DNA from: Tridacna crocea
Lineage: Eukaryota; Mollusca; Bivalvia; Cardiida; Cardiidae
Assembly: GCA_943736015.1 (NCBI GenBank)
Contig: OX031071.1
Span: forward strand, 33,822,619 to 33,886,618
Direction of reading: 5' to 3'
Length of the DNA: 64,000 nucleotides
Part shown: one piece after another, positions 32,066-41,577 of the stretch
Numbering within the stretch: position 1 is the stretch's first letter
How the letters are laid out: the number at the start of each line of letters is the position of its first letter
Translations under genes and position numbers: made by a program
Notes under the pieces: model-generated
What the model was told of the DNA's origin: nothing
What the model saw: only the letters and a program-made list of their open reading frames with translations
Databases searched by the model: none

Positions 32066-32773
32066 AAAAAAATCCTCTATAACCTGTCAGAATGACTCAT
32101 CAATCCTCGGAAAGAAAATGGCCGAAAATGGTGCTTAGCTAAGTTTTTAATGGAGAATCTCGTTTCTTTTTATCAATTTTAATAGATCTAATAATTTTTT
32201 ATTCGGTAAATAAAATGACTAATTGCTCATAACAACTACTTGGTCGTTTTTATCATCTGTTCACCTTTAAAAAAAAAGAACCCTTCAATCGCTTATTAAA
32301 ATCAATTACCCTTTTTACTGATACGTTTTTCTAAAATATTGAAAAAAAGGACATTTTTTTTCTGTTCATAAAATATGTGACCCATCATGTAAAAAGAGAC
32401 TATCTGGGAATTTCATACATCATTTAGATGAAAACAGATCAACAATAGCGAAGGTCAGTTTAAGTTAATAGTTAAAAAAAAAAAGTTAACAACAAGGTAG
32501 AATGACCACTTTTCATACAGAAAATATTATAAAAGCCAATAGCGTCGACCCTCGTCAGACTGTGCAATTCCCAGGTTGTGGTATGTCTAAAAATAGCCGT
32601 GATAACAAATTGATTAACATAGTATTCAACTTGTGTCCATGATATTCGTATCCGAGGATGTTGCCACTGCGTCTTTCTGGATATTTTCAAACATAACTGT
32701 CAGGTCCGAGTTGGATTTGATCTGTTGAATAAATTCAATCATCAGTGGACTTTTATCTGCAAAAAAATATGAA
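32066..32773. other. AT-rich interval, no gene seen
   Basis: Poly-A/T tracts and no recognised repeat or coding signature on either strand. Confidence 0.55.
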
Positions 32774-33132
32774 TTAACTTTTTAACAAACAATAAAATTT
32801 TAGACTGGTCCAAATTGAAGGCACTTGCAGACAACAAATTAAACGTGTAACTCAAAAAACGAAGTTTATTTCCAGCAGGGTAGAAAGCATTGTGGGAAAA
32901 GGAGAAAATGCAGGTTAACAGTATTTTCTCCTTTTCCCACGATGTTTTCCAAAGGCTTCTATCTCGGGGTCTAAACATAAGTCAAAATTGAAATTTGTTT
33001 CCAGCAGGGTAGAAAACATTGCGGGAAAAGGAGAAAATGCTGGTAACCAGCATTTTCTCCTTTTCCCACAATGCTTTCAAAAGGCATCTATCTCAGGTTC
33101 GTAAAAACCAGGGCCTGTTTGGTAAAGGGTTA
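32774..33132 (-). mobile_element. TTAA MITE with duplicated core
   Basis: TTAACTTTTTAACAAAC to GGTAAAGGGTTAA, with two successive palindromic cores (about 32885-32950 and 33018-33080) separated by a repeat of TTGAAATTTGTTTCCAGCAG. This copy leads directly into the 113-bp tandem array. Confidence 0.8.
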
Positions 33133-33919
33133 AAGTCTTCAGGGACAGAATGCTGGTAACCAGCATTTTCTTCTTTCACACAATGCTTTCAAAAGGTATC
33201 TATCTCAGGGTCGTAAAAACCAGGGATTGTTTGGTAAAGAGTTAAAGTCTTCAGCGACAGAATGCTGGTAACCAGCATTTTCTCCTTTTCCCACAATGCT
33301 TTCACAAGTCATCTATCTCAGAGTCGTAAAAACCAGGGATTGTTTGGTAAAGAGTTAAAGTCTTCAGGGACAGAATGCTGGTAATCAGCATTTTCTCCTT
33401 TTCCCACAATGCTTTCAAAAGGTATCTATCTCAGGGTCGTAAAAACCAGAGATTGTTTGGTAAAGAGTTAAAGTCTTCAGGGACAGAATGCTGGTAACCA
33501 GCATTTTCTCCTTTTCCCACAATGCTTTCAAAAGGCATCTATCTCAGGGTCGTAAAAACCAGGGATTGTTTGGTAAAGAGTTAAAGTCTTCAGGGACAGA
33601 ATGCTGGTAACCAGCATTTTCTCCTTTTCCCACAATGCTTTCAAAAGGTATCTATCTCAGGGTCGTAAAAACCAGGGATTGTTTGGTAAAGAATTAAAGT
33701 CTTCAGGGACAGAATGCTGGTAATCAGCATTTTCTCCTTTTCCCACAATGCTTTCAAAAGGTATCTATCTCAGGGTCGTAAAAACCAGGGATTGTTTGAT
33801 ATAGGGTTAAAGTCTTCAGGGACAGAATGCTGGTAACCAGCATTTTCTCCTTTTCCCACAATGCTTTCAAAAGGCATCTATCTCAGGGTCGTAAAAACCA
33901 GGGACTGTTTGGTAAAGAG
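33129..33919 (+). repeat. Seven 113-bp tandem repeats built from a MITE half
   Basis: Units start at 33129, 33241, 33354, 33467, 33580, 33693 and 33806. Each reads GTTAAAGTCTTCAGGGACAG, a shortened centre TGCTGGTAACCAGCA, the right core arm, then the MITE end TTTGGTAAAG. Diagnostic differences (AATCAGC/AACCAGC, GGTATCT/GGCATCT) recur every third unit from unit 3 on, hinting at a 339-bp higher-order period. Confidence 0.9.
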
Positions 33920-34008
33920 TTGAAGTATTCAGGGACAGAAAAATATTGTAGGAAAAGGAGAAAATGCTGGTAAAGTATTCAGGGACAGAAAACCTTGTTT
34001 TTCCAGGT

Positions 34009-34203
34009 TTAACTCTTTACCAAATGACACAATTTTAGACTTTTCCAAATTCAACGCATTTGCAGACAACAAATTAAATATGTCTTGAAAACTAAACTTT
34101 GTTTTGTGACAGGTAGAAAATATTGTAGGAAAAGGAGAAAATGCTGGTTATCAGGTTCTTTCTCAGGGTGATTAAAAGTAGGGATTGTGTGGTAATGAGT
34201 TAA
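34009..34203 (-). mobile_element. TTAA MITE lacking the right core arm
   Basis: TTAACTCTTTACCAAATGAC to GGTAATGAGTTAA. The core stops at GCTGGTTATCAGG. Confidence 0.8.
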
Positions 34204-34224
34204 AAGGCCAATACCATAACCACA

Positions 34225-34680
34225 GAGCCAAAGAGATATCTCTCTGACGCAGTTGTCAGGTATTGTATTTAAATCGGGACGAAGCTATGCACGAAGGAGT
34301 GGTCTCCTGTAGCGCACTCCTCTTAAAATCATCAGTTATTGATGACTCACAGCCTTATTAGGCAGTAAATCCGAATTCGGACAACAAATGGGATTAATGG
34401 CTCGATGCCCAATCCCTGACAAGCCCCAATCTTACGAATAAAGTCCGTAACAAAGACACAGATGCACATATGCATAGCTCCAATACAAACCTCATAAGGC
34501 GGGATTCAAACCCATTGAAGGGACAAATAACCTTATTCTTCGAGACTAAAAGACCAATACGATAACCACTAAGCCAAAGAGATATCTCTCTGACGCAGTT
34601 GTCAGGTATTGTATTTAAATCGGGACCAAGCTATGCATGAAGGATTGGTCTCCCGTAACATAATTCCCGGTAATTTACAA
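34225..34680 (-). mobile_element. tRNA-derived SINE (fourth family), two copies
   Basis: AGAGATATCTCTCTGACGCA and CAGGTATTGTATTTAAATCG occur at about 34230 and again at about 34578. The second copy has a tRNA-like head on the minus strand (GGCTTAGTGGTTATCG and GGGTTTGAATCCCG). The inverse copy is at 40660-40915. Confidence 0.6.
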
Positions 34681-34989
34681 CATTTTAGAACTACAACAGT
34701 ATATACTTTTACAGTAAATAAATTTATCACAAACCTGCATCTGGTACAGACAACAGTGCTGCAACAGCTCTCATGGCCGAACGCTTCAGCTCGTCTTGTT
34801 TTTCGAATTCCTGTTTCACGGAGTTGGCTTTCACTTTTGTCGTGCACGTAGCTCTAAGTGGCTCCACCAGTCGATCTAGTCCTAGATACAAAAAACAAAA
34901 AAAGTTTATTATTCATATGTATGCTTCCCTCTAAAGCTTTTTGAAACTTTGAAAGGAGAACATTCTGGTAACTAGCTACATTGTACTTC

Positions 34990-35415
34990 TTATTTTATGC
35001 TTTCCTGTAGGATATCGAGAAAAAGCCGTGAAAATATTTTTCGATATTCCACGGGTAGAGCCAGTGAAAATACTGATTTTTATATTTTAGTTACCCAGGT
35101 AAAATGCGCATGACTCATAACCAGAAGGAAATATGATGTCATTTACCTTACAAGTTCTCGCGCTTTGTTGTAATGCGTTGCTATGCCGAGGGAGATACGC
35201 CACGACGAATGACCTGTACTGGATTTTGATAAAGTTTCTCCTAGAAAGGGTTAAAAGCATGAAATAAATAGATTTTTTTTTGTGAAAGATCGAAATTTAT
35301 TTCATCTGGTGAACACCATCAATAATATTTTCACTCATGGAAGCGCCGCTTGTGAAAATATTACTGACGATCTTCACTTAATGAAATAAATTTGGATCTT
35401 TCACCGTAAAAAACA
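34990..35415 (+). repeat. Dispersed ~450-bp repeat with foldback end, copy 2
   Basis: Partner of 31605-32065. The foldback part (GATCGAAATTTATTTCATC ... GAAATAAATTTGGATC) is shorter here. Confidence 0.75.
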
Positions 35416-35608
35416 TATATCCACTATATCTTTTCTGTAAGTTTTGTACAAATAAGAGCACTGCATAAATAGAGGGTATTTTTTTTCATGCAGATTTGTG
35501 AACTTCTTTCCACTCTGTTGTTATCATATCTTCCTGTCTCAATTCTTAGTTGGTTTGATGAAAGTCTGAACTTTGCTAAATCTGTTCTCCATTTCCTGGG
35601 TAATACTT

Positions 35609-35752
35609 TTAACTTATTACCAAACGACAATATTTTAGGTTTGTCCAAATCGAAAGCGTTTGCAAACGATAAAATAAAAGTGACTGAAAATTTGAAATTT
35701 GTTTTGTGAAGGGTAGAAAACATTGTGGGAAAAGGAGAAAATGCTGGTTATT
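35609..35752 (-). mobile_element. TTAA MITE left half
   Basis: TTAACTTATTACCAAACGAC up to the core centre GCTGGTTA, then abruptly replaced by a SINE-like segment (35753-35960, GGCGTTGAACACC ... CATTATTTCAGTC). Confidence 0.75.
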
Positions 35753-35964
35753 TTGTTGATTGAATGGCGTTGAACACCACTTTCAACATTATTTCAGTCC
35801 TATTATGACTACAGCTTACATATTCAATGTATGTCAAGAAATTCACTAGGACCAAGGTAGGGCTCTAGAAGTGTATTGCCCAAAAACAGTCCAGTTAGGC
35901 TCAGACCTTCAGGTTACGAGCCTTACACCTTAACACTTCAATCCATACAGGACCCTAAAATTTT

Positions 35965-36176
35965 GTTTCATGGCTAGGAGTTGTTTGGTCGCTTAAAGAC
36001 CATTAGACCCCTTTTCTGTTTCATGGCTGGGAGTTGTTTGGTCCCTGAAAGACCATTGGACCCCTTTTCTGTTTCATGGCTGGGAGTTGTTTGGTCGCTT
36101 AAAGACCATTGGACCCCTTTTCTGTTTCATGGCTGGGAGTTGTTTGGTCCCTGAAAGACCATTAGACCCCTTTTCT
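35965..36176 (+). repeat. Four 53-bp tandem repeats, A-B-A-B
   Basis: Units start at 35965, 36018, 36071 and 36124, each GTTTCATGGCTGGGAGTTG. Odd units carry GGTCGCTTAAAG and even units GGTCCCTGAAAG, so a 106-bp dimer was duplicated. Confidence 0.9.
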
Positions 36177-36224
36177 CCAAAACCCTATACACTTGAAAAG
36201 GTGCATTCGAACATTTGCTTTACG

Positions 36225-36415
36225 TGTCGTCTCTCATCAGACTACACCATCCGCACAGGCTAATCTAAGACGGCACTTTACGACTACAATAGATTTTGTG
36301 CTGCAGTAGACTTGTGCAAAACAGAAAATACCATAAGAACGGAAAGTGTCGTTTCGGGTGAGCCTGTGTGGACTGCGCAGGCTGATCCTGGACAACACTT
36401 TACTCAAATGTCCGA
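36225..36415. repeat. Palindromic dispersed repeat (CGCACAGGCTAATC type)
   Basis: CCGCACAGGCTAATC with CACTTTACG at the left is matched by inverted and direct relatives at the right (GCCTGTGTGGACTGCGCAGG, GACAACACTTTAC). A related piece lies at 36755-36785 (TCTGCGCAGTCCACGCAGGC). The rest of 36416-37429 holds the GATCAAGATCAG palindrome at 36550-36600 and nothing coding. Confidence 0.6.
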
Positions 36416-37429
36416 AAGTCCTTTTTTGCGTGTTGCAGGCCACATTGTGTTAAACTGTGACATAAATCCATCGATAATGAGTGAACAACTCAGTAACTGT
36501 TTCGATTTAAAAGTTATTTTTGTGGAGAAATTAAGTTACGATATCAGAGTGTAAATCAAGATCAGACTGTACAGAACATGAAATCTGATCTCAGATCAAC
36601 ACTGCCTTAAAAAGTCCACTTATGTGTACTTATCAGCCGGAGAGTTGATTACAATCCCGGTTCAAAGAACCAGACAAGTGGCAAAACTGTTATATATGAG
36701 CCAGGCTTTGTGAAAGAGAGCCTGATGCATCTTGAAGAAGTATCGACTCAGTCAATCTGCGCAGTCCACGCAGGCTGACCTCTGACTTTCAAGTGGGATT
36801 GTCCTTTGACAAGGCACTTAAAAGCCCCAGTCAAGCGATGTTGAATACCAGAAAACATAACTTAGTTACATGTAGCGATATGACTGAAATAATGTTTAAA
36901 GTGACCTAAATCACCAAACAATGAATCAGTCTAGGTCCTTTGTGATACAGTGGTTAATGTTGGTACTGTAACCAACATGTCTTGGGTTCCATTACTTCTG
37001 TTGATGCAAATTAAGCGATAATGTCCTTGGACAAGTTACTACCTATCATCTGCAAATCTTTTAAAATCAATATTCAGCCATCTGTCTGTTTGATGTCACT
37101 GAAATATAAAATAAAAAGAAATCATAATTATACCAACAACATAGGCAAACTTCATATTTTACACCTTCTAAATTCCAAAATATTTTCTGTGTAAGTCTCA
37201 CTTTGACTATGATATCTACTTAAATAACATCCAAAAGCAACCAATGACTTCACATGATACATATGTCTATGTGCAACGGCTACTGTGACACAACTGAGAT
37301 AAGCCTGAGATTGATTCCAGCTCAAGGCATTGTTGACGTATGAGAGTCCCTGGGCAATACACTGCAAAGCATCAGCCTAGTCCTTAAGAGACCCAGGAAA
37401 GAGAATCATAAATAAGTGGCCTTTAATAA

Positions 37430-37680
37430 ATTCGTTGTACAGTCATGTCGCAGGGGACTTGGAAACTTGTTCACAGCTGTGGTGAATCATGTCGCCCCAA
37501 GCGGAAGGCTGCTTTCCCACATAACCATTATCAAAATAACTATCTGTAGTGAGAGAGAATCCTGTCACAACTACTAAAATCAATCTTCAAAAAGAAAATG
37601 GCCCAGCTGGGGATTTGAACAAGTAACCCAATGGTCTCAAGCCGTGTATGTCACTAAGCCATGTGGCTCAGCCATAGCTT
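37430..37680 (-). mobile_element. tRNA-derived SINE (fifth family)
   Basis: The right part on the minus strand is a tRNA-like head (TGGCTTAGTGACATAC and TGTTCAAATCCCC). The body includes GCTGCTTTCCCACATAACCA and GTGAGAGAGAATCCTGTC, shared with 54960-55262 and 58400-58697. Confidence 0.7.
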
Positions 37681-37711
37681 CAAATGATGGCGTTTTGCAA
37701 ATAACTGGCAT

Positions 37712-37940
37712 AAATTCTTTATCAAATGACAAAATGTTAGACTGGTCCAAATTGAATGCATTTGCAGAACACAAAATAAAAGTGACTAAAAGTTTGAAAT
37801 TTGTTTCCAGCAGGGTAGGAAACATTGTGGGAAAAGGAGAAAATGCTGGTTACCAGCATTTTCTCCTTTTCCCACATTTTTTTTCAATAGGCTTCTTTCT
37901 CAGGGTTGTTAAAAGTAGAGATTGTGAGGTAAAGAGTTAA
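37712..37940 (-). mobile_element. TTAA MITE
   Basis: Left end AAATTCTTTATCAAATGAC, right end GTGAGGTAAAGAGTTAA. Good core, with a T-run in the right arm. Confidence 0.85.
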
Positions 37941-38043
37941 AAAGCACATCAATATTTCCGAACACTAGCTGTCATGTACTACCTGAATTAATGTTTAAAA
38001 CACCAAACTGACAAACAATTCTTCAGGTCTATGATTGATTGAA

Positions 38044-38325
38044 TTGAATTTGCTTTTATTTATCCTCACCGGTTTTCCATAGGAACAACGCTCCATGAAG
38101 GCTGTTAGTATTGTTACGGGGGATAGTGCAGATACAAGACGAAACCCATCCTAAGTTTCGTCTAGTTCTTTAACATGCTCGGAGTATAGCACCGTCACAC
38201 GGGACCTCGGTTTAACGTCTCATCTGAAAGACTGTAAGTAATTTTAGATGGCCAGCCGTGGGGATCAAACCCACACTTTCATGATCAGAAGTCCTACGCT
38301 CTACCAACTGAGCTATGCAGGCTTG
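38044..38325 (-). mobile_element. tRNA-derived SINE, first family, near full length
   Basis: Minus-strand head TAGCTCAGTTGGTAGAGCG and GGTTTGATCCCC, with the body as in 3838-4125. Empty site for the 701-946 MITE at 38146-38160. Confidence 0.85.
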
Positions 38326-38387
38326 TGATATCAGATCAGTGACACCATATCTCTGTGATCATTGGATGATATCTTACTTTCCATGAG

Positions 38388-38613
38388 TTACCTCTTTACC
38401 AAACAATTCCTGGTTTTAACAACCCCGAGATAGAAGCCTTTTGAAAACATTGTGGGAAAAGGAGAAAATGCTGGTAACCAGCATTTTCTTCTTTTCCCAC
38501 AATGTTTTCTACACTGCTGGAAACAAATTCCAAGTTTTGAATTATGTTTTTTTCATCTGCAAATGTTTTCCATTTGGACGTTCCAAATATTTTGTAGTTT
38601 GGTTATGAGTTAA
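38388..38613 (+). mobile_element. TTAA MITE
   Basis: TTACCTCTTTACCAAAC to GGTTATGAGTTAA with a clean core. A short left-end fragment follows (38625-38646). Confidence 0.85.
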
Positions 38614-38646
38614 GCACAAAAAACCCTCACCGCACAATCCAAACTT

Positions 38647-38874
38647 TTAACTCTTTACCAAACAATTTTGACTTTCAACAACCCTGAGAAAGAAGCCTGC
38701 TGAAAACATTGAGGGAAAAGGAGAAATGCAGGAAACCAGCATTTTCTCCTTTTCGCACAATGTTTTCTTTTCTTCCCAAAACAAATTTTAAATTTTCATT
38801 CACTTTTATTTTGTTATGTGCAAATGCTTTCGATTTGGGTAAGTCGAAAATTCTGCTGTTTGGTAAAAAGTTAA
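38647..38874 (+). mobile_element. TTAA MITE
   Basis: TTAACTCTTTACCAAAC to GTTTGGTAAAAAGTTAA. Core slightly decayed (GCAGGAAACCAGC). Confidence 0.85.
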
Positions 38875-38894
38875 CAACAGTCAGCCGTCAAAGG

Positions 38895-39060
38895 GAAAAG
38901 TTTTGAAAACACAGAGGGAAATGGAGAAAATACTGGTAACTACAATGCTTTCTACCCTATCCAAGACAGAAATTGTCATTTTAGCGATAGCTAATTTGTT
39001 GTCTGCAAATGCTTTCAATTTGATTCAATCCAAAATTTTGTCGTTCGGTAAAAAGTTGGA
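38895..39060 (+). mobile_element. TTAA MITE, right arm of core deleted
   Basis: TTGAAAACACAGAGGG, then CTGGTAACTACAATGC and the usual right flank to GGTAAAAAGTTGGA. Confidence 0.7.
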
Positions 39061-39064
39061 TACA

Positions 39065-39440
39065 TTAAGGTAGTAGACCCGTAATACTTCTAGTGCAGCA
39101 TGACATAAAATTTCTTGATTGTTGAAAAATAAGGATTTGTACAGATATAATACTTTTGCACACTTTTAACCGACCAGAAATTCTTTTCATGTCTATCTTG
39201 AAATTATTTGTTGATACTTTCGTAAGTTTCCAGAAAAGAGAGGTAATTACATGTCTCATCTTCCTATGCATTGAGAATATAGTATTTTTCGATTTATAAA
39301 TGATAATTTCAAGAAGGACAAAAAGGAAAAAGTGGCTCAGTTAAAGTAGTACAATAATACTCATTTTCAATCATAACACATTTTGTAGGATAATACTATG
39401 GTGGAAATAGCTGTTTTCTCTTACGGATCCACAACCTTAA
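39065..39440. mobile_element. GGTAAGACC-TIR element, diverged copy
   Basis: TTAAGGTAGTAGACCCGTAA and TTACGGATCCACAACCTTAA bound 376 bp whose interior matches 55690-56058 (CTATCTTGAAATTATTTG, GATTTATAAATGATAATT). TTAA at both ends is consistent with a TTAA target. Confidence 0.75.
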
Positions 39441-39536
39441 TGGACTATTCAACCATTACCACACAATTGCATCCTCTTTTTTTCTGCACTGCCTTTGGAT
39501 AAGGACCAGTAGAGAATTTTGTTGCCTGGGAAGGTG

Positions 39537-39750
39537 TTAACCTTTTACATCATGGCAAATTTTAGACTTGCCAAAATTCAAACCATTGTTAGACCACAAA
39601 CATCATGGGAATCAAATGATTGGATTTGTCTCCAAGAAGTTAGTAAACATTGTGGAAAAAAGAGAAACTGCTGATAACCAGCATTTTCTCCTTTTTCCAC
39701 AATGTTTTTAAAAGCTGCTTTATAAGGATCATTTTAAGTCGGACAGAACT
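39537..39750 (-). mobile_element. TTAA MITE, right end lost
   Basis: TTAACCTTTTACATCATGG at the left, core intact at about 39650-39712. The right flank fades after AAAGCTGCTTTATAAGG. It lies about 95 bp beyond the N6AMT1 stop codon. Confidence 0.7.
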
Positions 39751-39843
39751 GATGTGGAAAAGGATTATGAAACCAGACAATATAAGTACACAAGGCTGTG
39801 TTTTAAATAGTTTTCCATACCAAAGAAACATTATGCACAATTG

Positions 39844-39947
39844 TCATCTGTGGAATTCCAGTACAGATAAAAACTCTGGCCCACTTCTTCTGGTCAGTAC
39901 TGTAGTCATTTTAAGTCCGTGTGTCTTCATAATTTGTTCAATATCAT
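39844..39947 (-). CDS. N6AMT1: N6AMT1/HEMK2, terminal exon
   Basis: A minus-strand exon after acceptor TATTATTTTTCAG. It completes a split codon (two bases) and then encodes DIEQIMKTHGLKMTTVLTRR and SGPEFLSVLEFHR before TGA (39844-39846). This aligns with the C-terminus of animal N6AMT1 (pattern EEIxKIMKxxGLxxTxxLxRxxGxExLSVLxF). N6AMT1, with TRMT112, methylates the GGQ glutamine of release factor eRF1. The phase matches the exon at 43978-44119 exactly (G + AT gives Asp). The poly(A) site was not identified. Confidence 0.93.
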
Positions 39948-39993
39948 CTGAAAAATAATAAACAACATTTAGCTCTTAACCACATACGAACTC

Positions 39994-40221
39994 TTAACCC
40001 ATTACCACGCAATCCCAACTTCTGATGACCCTGAGAAAAAGGCCTTTAAAAACATTTTAGGAAAAGGAGTAAATGCTGGTAAAGAGCATTTTCTCCTTTT
40101 CCCACAATGTTTTCTACACTTCACAAAACAAATTTTAAATTTTCAGTCACTTTAATTGTGTCCTCTGCAAATGCTATCGATTTGGACAGGTCTAAAATAT
40201 TGTCGTTTGGTAAAGAGTTAA
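39994..40221 (+). mobile_element. TTAA MITE in N6AMT1 intron
   Basis: TTAACCCATTACCACGC to GGTAAAGAGTTAA. First of a chain of three copies sharing TTAA junctions. Confidence 0.85.
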
Positions 40222-40450
40222 CTTTTTGCCAAATGACATGATTGTCTCTTGGACTAGTCAAAATTGAAAGCATTTGCAGATGACAAATTTAATGTAATTC
40301 AAAAATTAAAACTTTTTTAGGAAGGGTAGAAAATATTGTGGGAAATGGAGAAAATGCTGGTAATCAGCATTTTCTCCATTTCCCACAATGTTTTCAAAAG
40401 GCTTCTTTTTCAGGGTCGTTAAAAGTAGGGATTGTGTGGTAAAGAGTTAA
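40218..40450 (-). mobile_element. TTAA MITE, middle of a chain
   Basis: TTAACTTTTTGCCAAATGAC to GTGGTAAAGAGTTAA. The core carries the compensating variant AAATGGAG/CTCCATTT on both arms, so symmetry is kept. Confidence 0.9.
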
Positions 40451-40570
40451 CCACATAAACCTGAGTTTTCATGACTATGAAAAAAAAAAGGGTTGAAAAC
40501 ATTGTGGGAACAGGAGAACATGCTGCTTACCAGTATTTTCTCCTTTGTCCACATCTTTGCTGATTCAATA
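40447..40570 (+). mobile_element. TTAA MITE, truncated third of the chain
   Basis: TTAACCACATAAACC through a decayed core (GGGAACAGGAGAACATGCTG). The right end is lost. Confidence 0.7.
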
Positions 40571-40659
40571 ATTATAATTTTCTTTGAAAGGCTGCAGGGT
40601 CCACGTTCTCCTGCCATTTTGCACTTGTCCTACAGTTAGACAAAGACCGTCTCAAACAC

Positions 40660-40915
40660 TCCTCCGCTCATCCTTATTAGTGAAGATTTGTTGAGGGCAA
40701 GTGGATAACCCAGTGTGTTACGGGAGACCACTTCTTCATGCATAGCTCTGTCCCAATTTAAATACAATACCTGAACACTGCTTTGGAAAGATATCTCTTT
40801 AACTCAGTGGTTATGGCATTAGTCTTTTAAACCTCAAAAAAAACGAAGATATTTCTCCGTCATGGATTCAAATCCTACCAGATCCGGTCTAGATCTGTAT
40901 TTCAGCCATACTTTT
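40660..40915 (+). mobile_element. tRNA-derived SINE, fourth family
   Basis: Inverse of the 34-kb copies (GGGAGACCACTTCTTCATGC, ATTTAAATACAATACCTG). The tRNA-like head follows, with TAACTCAGTGGTTATGGC and GGATTCAAATCC. Confidence 0.65.
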
Positions 40916-40932
40916 GCTGCGAACTTCCATGT

Positions 40933-41150
40933 TCATAAGATTTTGCATAATCTGAAAAGCTTTGTTTGTTTGGTAGAGAGTTTAGAACTGAGACAAGGTA
41001 ACAATAACAAGTCTATGTTTGAGGCAGTCCATGACTGACTGACGTAAGATTTGGCATAATCTAAAAAGCTTTGTTTGTTTGGTAGAGAGTTTAGAACTGA
41101 GACAAGGTAACAATAACAAGGCTATGTTTGAGGCAGTCCATGACTGACAT
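40933..41150 (+). repeat. Recent 109-bp tandem duplication
   Basis: Two units (40933-41041 and 41042-41150) differ at only a few positions and share GCTTTGTTTGTTTGGTAGAG and GAGGCAGTCCATGACTGAC. Intronic to N6AMT1. Confidence 0.9.
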
Positions 41151-41230
41151 AAAATTATAACGAGTTTGAGCCGTGCCCTGGCAAAAGGTTATTTAGGGTA
41201 ACTCTGTGCTGTATGATATCAAGTAAGTTC

Positions 41231-41409
41231 TCATATATAGTTTATTTCATCAGCTTGTGGTTAATCTGAGGGAATGTTTGCCGAAAAAAAGGGAAAGGTG
41301 TGCGAAAATATGAGTGTCGAAAGGCACAAGTTATTTTCTCAGACTTTTTCCCTTTGCAGCAAATATTTCCCCATATTAACCACAAGCTGATGATATAAAT
41401 TATATATCA
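41231..41409. repeat. Inverted repeat around a 110-bp centre
   Basis: TTTCATCAGCTTGTGGTTAA (41245-41264) is matched in reverse by TTAACCACAAGCTGATG (41376-41392). The 25-bp arms have one mismatch, extended by TATATA stretches. It could be a small foldback element. Confidence 0.75.
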
Positions 41410-41577
41410 TATTTCCTCTGACTATTTTGTCAACGAATGCCACTTCTAAAACTAGTGATCTCAAGTGGAACAAAAGAAGTAGTTCCAGATTTTTGGCAGC
41501 AGGAAAATATTCACTGTGATGGGGAAATAATTCACCCAGCTTAAATAACGGCGTTTTTTTACCCATAACATTTCTAA

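Noticed and set aside
33129-33919. CRISPR-like array
   Set aside because: Units are contiguous without unique spacers, the genome is eukaryotic, and the unit is a MITE half.
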